Part shown: positions 24,347-32,816 of the stretch, piece after piece
How the letters are laid out: every line of letters starts with the position of its first letter
How positions within the stretch are numbered: position 1 is the stretch's first letter
Assembly: GCA_018382125.1 (NCBI GenBank)
Contig: JAGZQO010000002.1
Span: 62,001 to 126,000 of the forward strand
Reading direction: 5' to 3'
DNA: 64,000 nt
Source: Collinsella sp.
GTDB taxonomy: Bacteria > Actinomycetota > Coriobacteriia > Coriobacteriales > Coriobacteriaceae
Program-made: the position numbers and the translations under genes
The notes under the pieces: model-generated
What the model saw: only the letters and a program-made list of their open reading frames with translations
What the model was told of the DNA's origin: nothing
The model's database searches: none

Positions 24347-24638
24347 TTTTATTGCCCCGTTCCCCAGCCCGCTTCTGACTGGATTTTCAGCATTTCTAAT
24401 CAGAAATTAACGAAACGGAGTCCGTGCCTTCGAAGCGCCAAAACAGGGAATCCGTTGATGCCAGATGCCCGGCGCGCCGCTCGGAAGTAAAACTAAAGGA
24501 ATTTTATATAATCTAAATGAGCCAATCGATTCGCTCTTGAACGGCTATTATTCCAAAGATGAATTGAAACTACCGTTTGTTTAATATATCTTGACAAAGT
24601 CATCGGCATCATGTTTGCCTTCAACTTCTGATCTACCA
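24347..24638. other. AT-rich intergenic stretch without a recognised gene
   Basis: About 290 bases between the start of the Tat lipoprotein gene and the second terminator copy. It is clearly richer in A and T than its surroundings and has no open frame with a ribosome site. It probably holds the promoter of the lipoprotein gene. No further structure is evident. Confidence 0.6.
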
Positions 24639-24676
24639 AGCGGCCCTGCGCCTCACGAGAGACGCAGGGCCGCTTT
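24639..24676. terminator. Terminator of the bile salt hydrolase gene, copy 2 of the 38-bp pair
   Basis: It is identical over 38 bases to the terminator at 22605-22642. It lies 21 bases beyond the stop codon of the hydrolase gene, which is read leftward. Confidence 0.85.
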
Positions 24677-24697
24677 GCATTGCAGTAAAGCTAACGG

Positions 24698-25663
24698 CTA
24701 CGAACGACGCGGCTCGGGAACCACGAGCCTATCGGGGCTCGCGCCCTCGGCATCCATCAGGCTCACGTAGCGAATCGACGGATCCCCATACATCGCGTAG
24801 TAATAATTGCCCGTGCGCGCGCTAAAGCATCCGGTATAGATAGTCTTCTCGAACTTGCCATCGCCCATCCTGGACGCTCCCTCGATCATCACCACGCCCT
24901 CGAGCGAACGGAACATGCGGACGACGTTTTCGGTTTCGCTCTCCTTTTGCGGGTAATTGGCATTGAGGTACGCCGCCTTTACAAAACGGCTCGGCGAATA
25001 GCAGTCACCCGGAATACCGCGCATGCCGGCACCCGCGCCATAGGGCTTGAGCTCGGCGCCACGCCATGTCGCCGTCTGCGGAAAATCGCTTGTGGCCGTG
25101 ATATAGGTGCGCAGGTTTTCCATGTGCCACGGGAAGGTCGGCTGGTTGGCAAGGGTGTCGACCGGATCGTCGTATACATGCAGGCCGTCAGCCATCATCT
25201 CGACCACGATGCTACGCTGGCTGTCGCCGATAATCCAATGGAGCAGCGACACGCCCAGCCCCTCTCCTGCAGATTTGGCGACAATCACCGTATCGCGCAG
25301 CGCAGCCTCGACCTCGTCGACCGTCGAGAACGTCGCTGCCACCCACAGGGGAAACTCATAGGCCGCGATATTGGTCTTGCCGTCGACAGGGCCCTCGGCA
25401 TACTCGGCATAACCCGGGAAATTGAGACCCGCCACGGCGAGCCCCGCATCGTTGCCGCAGTCGAAGAACATAGGGTAGTTCTTGTAATCGATGCACATAC
25501 CGATCACCGCGTGTGCCGCTGTCGCGTCGTCGATAAACGAATATGGAATGTGAAACCCGCGCGGCATCACGCGAACCTGTTGGCCGTAGTCAAAGCTCCA
25601 GTCGAGGTTGCGTCCCAGATACATGTGGCCGGAATCATCGGTAAATCGAATACTCGTGCACAT
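24698..25663 (-). CDS. Choloylglycine hydrolase (bile salt hydrolase / penicillin acylase family)
   Basis: The 321-residue N-terminal nucleophile hydrolase begins M-C-T-S-I; Met removal exposes the catalytic Cys2. Arg18 and Asp21 (LGRNLDW) and an asparagine at about 81 (AGLNFPGYAEY) match the catalytic set. Family members cleave glycine- or taurine-conjugated bile acids, or penicillin V. The Asn near 81 and gut setting favour bile salts. The frame opens further upstream, but AGGAGG lies 4 bases before the ATG at 25663, and only this start gives Cys2. There is no signal peptide, as is usual for the cytoplasmic enzyme. Confidence 0.9.
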   Translation of the reverse strand: MCTSIRFTDDSGHMYLGRNLDWSFDYGQQVRVMPRGFHIPYSFIDDATAAHAVIGMCIDYKNYPMFFDCGNDAGLAVAGLNFPGYAEYAEGPVDGKTNIAAYEFPLWVAATFSTVDEVEAALRDTVIVAKSAGEGLGVSLLHWIIGDSQRSIVVEMMADGLHVYDDPVDTLANQPTFPWHMENLRTYITATSDFPQTATWRGAELKPYGAGAGMRGIPGDCYSPSRFVKAAYLNANYPQKESETENVVRMFRSLEGVVMIEGASRMGDGKFEKTIYTGCFSARTGNYYYAMYGDPSIRYVSLMDAEGASPDRLVVPEPRRS

Positions 25664-25729
25664 AGCGCCTCCTAGCCTTACGTTCTTGCTAAGCTTATTG
25701 TCACCAAACAAAAAGGCGCTAAACACAAA

Positions 25730-25763
25730 AGCCCGGACATGACAACAACGTCATACCCGGGCT
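25730..25763 (-). terminator. Terminator downstream of the deformylase-like gene
   Basis: AGCCCGG pairs with CCGGGCT, with an inner ATGAC/GTCAT stem and a TTTTG tail on the minus strand. It lies between the deformylase-like gene and the bile salt hydrolase gene. Confidence 0.7.
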
Positions 25764-25806
25764 ATTCAAGCAGGATAAACTGAACCAAGTTAACCCCGCA
25801 GGTCGT

Positions 25807-25911
25807 CTAAGGGGTCAAAGTGCCGCAGATTGCCACGAAAGAGGAGCGAGGCGTACTTAAGGTACGCGAGCGACGATTGAGCGGCAAGATGCGGCACTTT
25901 GACCCCCTTAG
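25807..25911. repeat. Large palindromic element overlapping a stop codon
   Basis: The arms at 25807-25827 and 25890-25911 match over 21 bases with one extra G (left arm begins CTAAGGGGTCAAAG). Inside is a second hairpin, GCGTAC/GTACGC around TTAAG, near 25850-25866. The right arm overlaps the TAA stop of the deformylase-like gene at 25908-25910. The roughly 105-bp fold is far larger than a simple terminator and looks like a mobile or structured RNA element. Confidence 0.7.
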
Positions 25912-26327
25912 ACCAACTTGCCGAGGCAGTGGTCGATCATATGCTGGACCATCTGTGCCTCGAAGCCCACAAAGTCCTGCTTGCGCTCGCGCATCTTGCC
26001 GTCGACGATTTGGTCAAAGGCAACCTTGCACTTGATGTAGCGCGTGGACTTGGTGACCTCCTCGTGCGTCAGGCAGCTCTCCTCCATCTTGCTGGCGCCC
26101 AGACCAAACACCAGACGGGGGTTGTAGAGCACATGGGGCTCGCCGGCATCGTCCAGGTAGACGCAGACCTTCTTGGTGACGCCAATCTGGTTGGCGGCAA
26201 GGCAGCCGGCATCGTCGAGCGACTTGATGGTATCGATCAGGTCCTGTGCCACCGACTCGTCCTCGACGGTCGCGACCTCGCAACGCTGGGACAGAATAGC
26301 CTCGTCGTGGCAGAGCTCTTTAATCAT
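25908..26327 (-). CDS. Degenerate peptide-deformylase-like protein
   Basis: The 139-residue protein aligns with the deformylase fold: motif 1 is CLAANQIGV, motif 2 is ESCLT (usually EGCLS) and motif 3 is HMIDH where HExDH is needed. The catalytic glutamate is replaced by methionine, so normal deformylase chemistry should be lost although both histidines and the cysteine remain to bind metal. GGAGGA sits inside the longer frame, 4 bases before the ATG at 26327, which fixes the start. A second deformylase with HEIDH lies at 9822-10232. Metal-binding or regulatory use is possible; the function is not known. Confidence 0.8.
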   Translation of the reverse strand: MIKELCHDEAILSQRCEVATVEDESVAQDLIDTIKSLDDAGCLAANQIGVTKKVCVYLDDAGEPHVLYNPRLVFGLGASKMEESCLTHEEVTKSTRYIKCKVAFDQIVDGKMRERKQDFVGFEAQMVQHMIDHCLGKLV

Positions 26328-26520
26328 ACGTTCCTCCATAGGGGTCGTTGTAACTGCTTAAGTATACGGTACCCACACATTTTCATACGGAAAATACCGC
26401 CCGTCCGCTACAAAGCGCCGAACATCAACATGTGAGGAACAGCAAGGTTGTAAAGGCGATATAGTGAGTGAGTTCGTGTCAATCGGCCTAAACTCGGGGC
26501 CGAACAAGGAAAGGGTATGC

Positions 26521-27834
26521 ATGGACGAACTTTTTCACGTCAGCGAGCGCAAGTCCACAATCGGGACCGAACTTCGCGCTGGACTGACAACGTTCCTGGC
26601 AATGGCCTACATCATTGCCGTCAATCCCGCGGTGCTCTCGGGCGCCGGCATCAATGCGGGAGCGCTCGCCTGCGCCACTTGCCTGGGCGCCGGCATCATG
26701 ACCATCTGCATGGGCATCTTCGCCAACCGCCCGCTCGCCTGCGCTTCGGGCCTGGGCATCAACGCCATGATCGCGGGCATCGCCACCACCATGTGCGGCG
26801 GTGACTGGCACGTGGCCATGAGCGTTATCTTCCTCGAGGGTATCGTCATCTTGCTGCTCGTCCTGTGCGGCCTGCGCGAGGCCATCATGGACGCCATCCC
26901 CGTGGTCCTGCGCCACGCCATCTCGGTTGGCTTGGGCCTGTTTATCGCCATGATCGGCCTGTGCGACGCCGGCATCATCACCGCTGGCGCCGGTACGCTC
27001 GTCGGCCTGGGCGACATCGCCTCCCCCACCTTTATCGTCGGCATCATCTCCATCGTCGTGACGGTTGCCCTGGCTTCCCGCAACGTGCCGGGCTCGCTGC
27101 TCATCGGCATCATCGTCGCCGTTATCGCCGGCATCCCGTTGGGCGTCACCCACGCCCCCGAGGGCCTCATCGCACCGCTCGACTTCTCGACCTTTGGCGC
27201 CCCGTTTGCCAGCACCGCCGATGGCAACATGGCCATCGTGAAGGTTCTGACCGACCCGATGCTGCTCGTCGTTGCCTTCTCGCTGCTCATGAGTGACTTC
27301 TTCGACACCATGGGCACCGCGATGGCCGTCGCCAAGCAGGGCGAGTTCTTGACCGAGGACGGCAATGTCGAGGACATCCGTCCCATCCTGGTCGTCGACT
27401 CCGTGGCCGCTGCTGCCGGTGGCTTTATGGGCGTCTCCTCCATCACCACCTTCGTCGAGTCCACTTCCGGCGCCGCCGACGGTGGCCGCACGGGCCTCAC
27501 CTCCGTCACCACCGGCGTGCTGTTCATTCTCGCCGCGTTCTTCTCCCCCATCGTCACCATCGTTTCCAGCGCCGCCACCTGCGGTGCCCTGGTCTACGTC
27601 GGTTACCTCATGATGAGCGAGGCCTCCGAGATCGACTGGTCCGACGTGTCGCAGGGTTTCCCAGCGTTCATGATTGTCGCCGGCGTTCCCTTCACCTACT
27701 CCATCTCTGCCGGCATTGGCCTGGGCTTTATCGCCTACGTGATCGTCGCGCTCTTTAAGGGCGAGGCCTCCAAGATCAAGCCGCTCATGTGGATCGCAGC
27801 CCTCGCCTTCCTCGTCTACTTCTTTGTAGCGTAG
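26521..27834 (+). CDS. AzgA-like NCS2 purine permease
   Basis: The 437-residue membrane protein has 12-14 helices and the AzgA/GhxP hallmark LRAGLTTFLAMAYIIAVNPAVL near the N-terminus, with SDFFDTMGTAMAVAKQGEFL near residue 255 and SSITTFVESTSGAADGGRTG near 310. Relatives import adenine, guanine and hypoxanthine with protons. The longer frame from 26464 is rejected because AAGGAAAGGG lies 5 bases before the ATG at 26521. The last 15 codons were duplicated downstream together with the following gene (see 29851-29896). Confidence 0.9.
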   Translation: MDELFHVSERKSTIGTELRAGLTTFLAMAYIIAVNPAVLSGAGINAGALACATCLGAGIMTICMGIFANRPLACASGLGINAMIAGIATTMCGGDWHVAMSVIFLEGIVILLLVLCGLREAIMDAIPVVLRHAISVGLGLFIAMIGLCDAGIITAGAGTLVGLGDIASPTFIVGIISIVVTVALASRNVPGSLLIGIIVAVIAGIPLGVTHAPEGLIAPLDFSTFGAPFASTADGNMAIVKVLTDPMLLVVAFSLLMSDFFDTMGTAMAVAKQGEFLTEDGNVEDIRPILVVDSVAAAAGGFMGVSSITTFVESTSGAADGGRTGLTSVTTGVLFILAAFFSPIVTIVSSAATCGALVYVGYLMMSEASEIDWSDVSQGFPAFMIVAGVPFTYSISAGIGLGFIAYVIVALFKGEASKIKPLMWIAALAFLVYFFVA

Positions 27835-27861
27835 CGGCAAAGCTGCCAAAGCAGAACACCA

Positions 27862-27901
27862 AAGCGCGAAGTCGCAACGAGCGGCTCCGCGCTTTTCTTT
27901 T
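27862..27901 (+). terminator. Terminator after the purine permease
   Basis: AAGCGCG pairs with CGCGCTT, followed by TTTCTTTT. A diverged copy occurs at 29924-29962 in the duplicated unit. Confidence 0.75.
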
Positions 27902-28041
27902 AAAGACGGGCAGAGCACGGGCGCGCGATATATTGCTTCCCAAATTTTGGACATTTTGCCCTCCAAACGGCACTACCGCCGGCTACATCCTGCAGATATG
28001 CTGGGCTTAATCGCATAGGCCCTATGAGGATGGGAGTAACC

Positions 28042-29829
28042 ATGGCCGCCTTGTTCACGACCCCCAAGCGCAATGACAAAACCTCTGGAGCCCATTTTGT
28101 CGAGCCCGACGTGCGCCGTCGCACGCTGCTCGCACACGGCAGCTGGCGCCGCGTGACACGCCGCATCGTCGTGGGCGCCGTATGCGCGCTCACGGTGAGC
28201 TCGCTGCTCATGCCGAGCGTCTCGCTCGCGGCCGAGTGGGTGGACGTCGGCGGCGTCCGCCACGAAGCGGCCGCGGGGCCCGCGGGAGACGCCGCCGGCA
28301 CCTGGACCTGGGACGGCGCCGACGACATGAAGCTCAACGGCTATGACGGCGGTGCGATCAATGCTGCAGGCAAGCTCAACATTGCGTACGAGGGCAAGAA
28401 CACCGTGAAAACCGAGCCCGATTACACCGGAGCCGCCATCAAAGCGCAGGATGGCACTAACCAGAAAGCGGAGTTGAACATAACGAGCTCGAATAGCACG
28501 GATGAGCTCAATGTGACAGCCGAGGCCGATGCAATTAAATCCACAGGCGACCTCTCCATTTCTGGCCCAGGCGCTGTGAACACCACGAGCACTACTTCCG
28601 ACGGAATTGAGGCAAAGGGCGACCTCTCTATCACGGGCTCGGGCACCGTGAATGCAACGGGCGGTACCGAAGGTATCCAATCCAAGGGCAAGACCACCAT
28701 CGATTCCTCTGGCACGGTGATCGCTAAAGGAAGCGAAGGTTACGGCATCGCCGCGGGCAGTGACCTGATCATCAAAGGCGGTGGCAAGGCAGAAGCAAGC
28801 TCGATAGAAGAAGCGGCGATTTGGGCTAAAGACGGCATCAACATCTCGGGCGGCAGCCAGGTCAAGGCGAACTCCGAGGGAGATCTTGCCGTCGACACTG
28901 AGGGCAGTCTCGCGGTCACGAACGCCTCCCTTGACGCAAGCGGTGTTGAATATGGTGTCTATGCCTACAAGGGCGTTACGCTCGATCACGCGACCGTGAC
29001 GGTCCGTACCAGCGCGAGCGGCGGCCAGGCCATCGCCCTCATCACTGACGGGGACGACATCGTCATCAAGAATGGTTCCATCGTGGACACGTTCGCGGAA
29101 GGCAAATTCTCGGTTGCAATCTCTACCAGAAACCACCAGCCAAACGTCGCTGGCGGCCACATCTACATCAGCGACTCCGTTGTTAAGGCTATAGCCCGCT
29201 ATGTCGAGACCGGTGGCGATGGCCCCGATCACTACAGCAACGACCAAAGCGGCGTGGTCATCCCTGAGCCTAGGGGTCTGAACATCGGTATCTTCGCCCA
29301 GACCTACGAGGGCATCGCGCCCGCGAGTATCTCGATCGTCCGCAGCAAGCTCACGGCCGAGGGAGACACGGCGGCAATCTTCGCGCTTGCCATAAGCGAG
29401 GATGGCAAGGCGATCGGCACCATCAAGATCGAAGGCGCTCCCATCCAGACGCCCGCAGGCGGCAAGATCATTAACTATTACAACGAGGAAGAGTACGGCC
29501 CCAGCATCTCCTACGAGGCAGGTCAAACCATCGGCACGGGCGACGCCACAATCGACTCCCCCTATAGCGCCGCTATCGCCAAGAGTACGGTCATCGTGCC
29601 TCCCGAGGAGATCAAACCCGAGGAAAAGCCCGGCGAGACCAAGCCCGAGGGTTCCAAGTCCGAGGGCACGAAGACGACCAAGACCGTTGCAGTTGCAGCC
29701 ACGGGAGCCAAGACCACCGGCAAGCTCGCGGCAACCGGCGACGCCTCGAACGCAGCCATCGTGGCAGCCGCCCTTGCAGGAACAGCCGCCATCGCCGCGG
29801 GCGCCGTGGTGAGCCGCAAGCGCTCGTAA
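28042..29829 (+). CDS. Surface protein 1: beta-helix-like repeats and LAATG sorting motif
   Basis: The 595-residue precursor has an unusually long N-region of about 45 residues, then RRVTRRIVVGAV and a hydrophobic core ending MPSVSLAAEW, so export with cleavage near residue 64 is likely. The body carries about 22-residue units of the type GDLSITGSGTVNATGG, resembling Cthe_2159-like carbohydrate-binding or right-handed beta-helix proteins. A P/E/K-rich wall-spanning segment precedes LAATGD, a hydrophobic stretch and SRKRS, a sortase signal of the LAxTG type known in actinobacteria. GGGAG lies 6 bases before the ATG at 28042. It is tandem-duplicated (see 30101). Adhesion or glycan binding is inference. 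Confidence 0.82.
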   Translation: MAALFTTPKRNDKTSGAHFVEPDVRRRTLLAHGSWRRVTRRIVVGAVCALTVSSLLMPSVSLAAEWVDVGGVRHEAAAGPAGDAAGTWTWDGADDMKLNGYDGGAINAAGKLNIAYEGKNTVKTEPDYTGAAIKAQDGTNQKAELNITSSNSTDELNVTAEADAIKSTGDLSISGPGAVNTTSTTSDGIEAKGDLSITGSGTVNATGGTEGIQSKGKTTIDSSGTVIAKGSEGYGIAAGSDLIIKGGGKAEASSIEEAAIWAKDGINISGGSQVKANSEGDLAVDTEGSLAVTNASLDASGVEYGVYAYKGVTLDHATVTVRTSASGGQAIALITDGDDIVIKNGSIVDTFAEGKFSVAISTRNHQPNVAGGHIYISDSVVKAIARYVETGGDGPDHYSNDQSGVVIPEPRGLNIGIFAQTYEGIAPASISIVRSKLTAEGDTAAIFALAISEDGKAIGTIKIEGAPIQTPAGGKIINYYNEEEYGPSISYEAGQTIGTGDATIDSPYSAAIAKSTVIVPPEEIKPEEKPGETKPEGSKSEGTKTTKTVAVAATGAKTTGKLAATGDASNAAIVAAALAGTAAIAAGAVVSRKRS

Positions 29830-29850
29830 ACACTTTTTCGCACGGGACGG

Positions 29851-29896
29851 GTGGATCGCGGCCCTTGCCTTCCTCGTCTACTTCTTCGTAGCGTAA
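29851..29896 (+). pseudogene. Remnant copy of the purine permease 3' end
   Basis: Fourteen codons read WIAALAFLVYFFVA and stop, the same residues as the permease C-terminus at 27790-27834 but with synonymous base differences. There is no start codon or upstream domain. It marks the breakpoint of the tandem duplication. Confidence 0.85.
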
Positions 29897-29923
29897 GGGC
29901 AAGGCTGTAAAAGCTGAACAATA

Positions 29924-29962
29924 AAGCGCGGAGTCGCCATGCGGCCCCGCGCTTTTCTTTTA
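29924..29962 (+). terminator. Duplicated terminator ahead of surface protein 2
   Basis: AAGCGCG (29924-29930) pairs with CGCGCTT (29948-29954) and is followed by TTCTTTT. In its new position it ends transcripts from surface protein gene 1. Confidence 0.7.
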
Positions 29963-30100
29963 GCGCCGGTCCCTGCGCCGGCGTGCGGCCTATTTCTCCC
30001 TCATTTTGGCCATTTTGCCCTCCAAACGGCACTACCGCCGGCAACATCCAGCAGATACGCTGAATCTAGTCGTATAGGCCCTATGAGAACGGGAGCAACC

Positions 30101-31882
30101 ATGGCAGCCTTGTTCACGACCCCCAAACGCAATGACACTACCGCCGGAACCCATGTTGCCGAACCCGACGTTCGCCGTCGCATAGGACTCGCGCACGGCA
30201 GCTGGCGCCGCGTGACGCGCCGCATCGTCGCGGGCGCCGTGTGCGCGCTCACGGTGAGCTCGCTGCTCATGCCGAGCGTCTCGCTCGCAGCGGAATGGGT
30301 CAAGGTCGGCGGCAACAAGTACAACACCGCGGCGAGCGACGAGGCCGGTACCTGGTCGTGGGACGGCGCCGACGACTTGAAGCTCAACAACTATAACGGC
30401 GGCGAGATCCAGGCCGCAGGCAAGCTCAACGTGAATTACTCGGGAACCAACATCGTCACTGCCGAATGGATCGAAAGCATCAACGTTTCTCATGGCACTA
30501 ACGAGAATGCCGAGCTCAATATCCAAGGCGACGAGGGCGGCACGCTTAGCGTGACATCTACTGAGGACGCTATCCTCTCCACGGGTAATATCAACATCGA
30601 CGGAGCCGGATCCGTCAACGCCACGAGCACTGGGTTTGATGCCATCAATGCCGGAGGTGATCTCGCTATCAAAGGTTCGGGCAACGTCAACGCCACGGGT
30701 GCATCGGATGGCATCAGGGCAAACGGCAATATCACGATTGACGACAGCGGAGCCGTCACCGCCAGGGCTACCAAGGACAAGGGTATTGGAGCCGACAAGA
30801 ACCTCACCATCAAGGGTGACGGGACGGTCGAGGCAAGCTCAGCCGATGGTGAGGCCCTTTGGAGCGGCGGCAATATCAACATCTCGGACGGCAGCCAGGT
30901 CAAGGCAAACGCCGAGGGATATCTTGCCGTCGACACTGAGGGCAGTCTCGCGGTCACGAACGCCTCCCTTGACGCAAGCGGTGTTGAATATGGCGTCTAT
31001 GCCCACAAGGGCGTTACGCTCGGTCACGCGACCGTGACGGTCCGTACCAGCGCGAGCGGCGGCCAGGCCATCGCCCTCATCACTGACGGGGACGACATCG
31101 TCATCAAGAACGGCTCCACCGTGGACGCGTTTGCGGAAGGCGAGGTTTCGGCTGCATTCTCCACCAGAAACGATCGACCCAACGAGAAGGGCGGCCACAT
31201 CTACATCAGCGACTCCGTTGTCAAGGCCATAGCCCGCTATGTCGAGAACGGCGACGGCCCCATCCCCTACAGCGAAAACCAAGATGGCGAGACGAGGCGC
31301 GAACCCCAAGGCGAGAACATCGGCATCATCGCCCAGACCAGCGAGGGCGTCACACCCGCAGTCATCTCGATCATCCGCAGCAAGGTAACGGCCGAAGGAG
31401 ATGCAGCGGCAATCTTTGCCCGTGCCATGAGCGCTGACGGCAAGACAATCGGCACCATCAAGATTGAGAACGCCGCCATCCAGACGCCCGAAGGCGGCAA
31501 GGTCATTGACTATCGCAAGCTCCGTGACGGCATCTACGAGGCAGGCCAGGCCATCGGCACGGGCGACGCCACGGTCGACTCCCTCTATATCAAAGCAGTC
31601 GCCAAAAGTACGACCATCGCACCTCCCGAGGTAGCCAAGCCGGAAGACCCCAAGCCCGACGAGACCAAGCCCGCAGAAAGCAAGCCCGCGGAGTCCAAAC
31701 AGAACCCCAAGCCTGAGGGCTCAAAGCCGACCAAGGCCGTTGCGGCTTCAACCACGAAAGCCAAGACTACCGGCGTGCTCGCGGCAACCGGCGACACCTC
31801 GGGTGCGGCCATCGTGGCAACCGTCCTTGCGGGAACAGCCGCTATCGCCGCAGGCACCATGGCGAGCCGTAAGCGTTCTTAG
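30101..31882 (+). CDS. Surface protein 2: paralogue with beta-helix-like repeats and LAATG motif
   Basis: The 593-residue paralogue of surface protein 1 shares the long N-region, the RRVTRRIVAGAV signal core, the repeat body and the end LAATGD, hydrophobic stretch and SRKRS. The region around 30890-31110 is almost identical in DNA to 28850-29070, whereas the earlier repeats have diverged, which suggests partial gene conversion or selection. The wall-spanning segment is longer and reads KPDETKPAESKPAESKQNPK. GGGAG is 5 bases before the ATG at 30101; the frame upstream of it is leader sequence. No sortase gene lies in the window. Confidence 0.82.
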   Translation: MAALFTTPKRNDTTAGTHVAEPDVRRRIGLAHGSWRRVTRRIVAGAVCALTVSSLLMPSVSLAAEWVKVGGNKYNTAASDEAGTWSWDGADDLKLNNYNGGEIQAAGKLNVNYSGTNIVTAEWIESINVSHGTNENAELNIQGDEGGTLSVTSTEDAILSTGNINIDGAGSVNATSTGFDAINAGGDLAIKGSGNVNATGASDGIRANGNITIDDSGAVTARATKDKGIGADKNLTIKGDGTVEASSADGEALWSGGNINISDGSQVKANAEGYLAVDTEGSLAVTNASLDASGVEYGVYAHKGVTLGHATVTVRTSASGGQAIALITDGDDIVIKNGSTVDAFAEGEVSAAFSTRNDRPNEKGGHIYISDSVVKAIARYVENGDGPIPYSENQDGETRREPQGENIGIIAQTSEGVTPAVISIIRSKVTAEGDAAAIFARAMSADGKTIGTIKIENAAIQTPEGGKVIDYRKLRDGIYEAGQAIGTGDATVDSLYIKAVAKSTTIAPPEVAKPEDPKPDETKPAESKPAESKQNPKPEGSKPTKAVAASTTKAKTTGVLAATGDTSGAAIVATVLAGTAAIAAGTMASRKRS

Positions 31883-31939
31883 ACGCCTCTGCGCACATGG
31901 CAGCTCCCGCGAAGGCCCCGAGCCCCAGCACCGTTTAAC

Positions 31940-31977
31940 AACGCCACCGCCGAGCTCCCCTCCGGCGGTGGCGTTTT
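31940..31977 (+). terminator. Terminator after surface protein 2
   Basis: AACGCCACCGCCG pairs perfectly with CGGCGGTGGCGTT, followed by TT. It lies 57 bases after the stop codon. Confidence 0.85.
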
Positions 31978-32089
31978 CCATATGAGTCCGCAGGGGATGC
32001 ACGAGATTGTCTTTGGTCTAGCCCAACCGGCATACGCTGGCGTGCGACAATTGGGGCTGCCGATATCACAACACTGAGAGAAGCCCGTC

Positions 32090-32755
32090 ATGGAAGCGCA
32101 TCAAAAGCAGATAACCGTTTATTCGAATCATACGGAAAGCGCGCCTGTCATCTACCTTCCTGTGGTCGTGGGCGACGGCAGCGAGGTTTATAAGTGTTGC
32201 CGAGAGCTCGACTGTCCGCCATTCGCCCTCGTCACCATTGGCGGGCTCGATTGGAATCGCGAGCTGAGCCCCTGGGCATGCGACGGGACCGTACGCGATG
32301 CCGAGCCTTTCGGCGGCCAAGCTGCCGATTTTCTTGATGAGCTGCTGAATCAGATAATCCCCCAGGTCGAATCGTCGCTTCCTCAGCCGCCCACCTGGCG
32401 CGGCATTGCCGGTTACTCGCTCGCGGGCCTCTTCGCACTCTGGTCCCTCTGGCAAACCGACGCCTTTGACCGCGCCGCGAGCGCATCGGGGTCGCTATGG
32501 TTTCCCGACTTTGTCGACCGTGCCAGCACGGCCCCTTTTGCCGGCAGCCCGCAAGCCGTCTACCTGTCACTCGGCAAAAAGGAAACCAAGACGCCCAACC
32601 GCATGATGCGGCATGTACTCGACGACACACGCGCGATGGAAGCGTTGCTCGTCGAGCGCGGCATTCCAACAACGCTGGAGCTCAACCCCGGCAATCACTT
32701 TGCCCAAACCGACTTACGCATGGCCCGCGGCATCCACTGGATACTGACGCATTAA
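32090..32755 (+). CDS. Alpha/beta-hydrolase esterase
   Basis: The 221-residue cytoplasmic protein has the nucleophile elbow GIAGYSLAGLFAL near residue 109 and a likely catalytic histidine in NPGNHFAQTD near 204, in the order of the esterase D/IroE-like family. Such enzymes hydrolyse small esters; IroE-like members act on siderophore trilactones, but no siderophore genes are near. It lacks a signal peptide. A terminator follows immediately. Confidence 0.75.
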   Translation: MEAHQKQITVYSNHTESAPVIYLPVVVGDGSEVYKCCRELDCPPFALVTIGGLDWNRELSPWACDGTVRDAEPFGGQAADFLDELLNQIIPQVESSLPQPPTWRGIAGYSLAGLFALWSLWQTDAFDRAASASGSLWFPDFVDRASTAPFAGSPQAVYLSLGKKETKTPNRMMRHVLDDTRAMEALLVERGIPTTLELNPGNHFAQTDLRMARGIHWILTH

Positions 32756-32757
32756 AA

Positions 32758-32791
32758 ATGGTGCCCACGCGCATATACGCATGGGCACCAT
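32758..32791. terminator. Bidirectional terminator between esterase and uracil permease genes
   Basis: ATGGTGCCCA pairs perfectly with TGGGCACCAT, preceded by AAAA and followed by a T-rich stretch. It serves convergent genes. Confidence 0.8.
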
Positions 32792-32816
32792 ATCTTGTTT
32801 TAGCTGAACGCAGCTG

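Larger units (their letters stand above)
27789..31882 (+). repeat. Tandem duplication: permease 3' end plus surface-protein gene
   Basis: Unit 1 (27789-29850) contains the last permease codons, a terminator, a conserved leader and the first surface-protein gene. Unit 2 (29851-31882) repeats the same order: a copy of the permease 3' end, the terminator, the leader (shared TTGCCCTCCAAACGGCACTA and ATAGGCCCTATGA) and the second gene. The breakpoint is near 29851, just after the first gene's stop. The two genes have since diverged, most strongly in their middle. Confidence 0.85.

Noticed and set aside
26488..27966. Minus-strand open frame of 492 codons opposite the purine permease
   Set aside because: Antisense shadow with low-complexity G, D and H composition and no ribosome site.
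27973..29526. Minus-strand open frame of 517 codons opposite surface protein 1
   Set aside because: Antisense shadow; the plus-strand frame has signal peptide, repeats and sorting motif.
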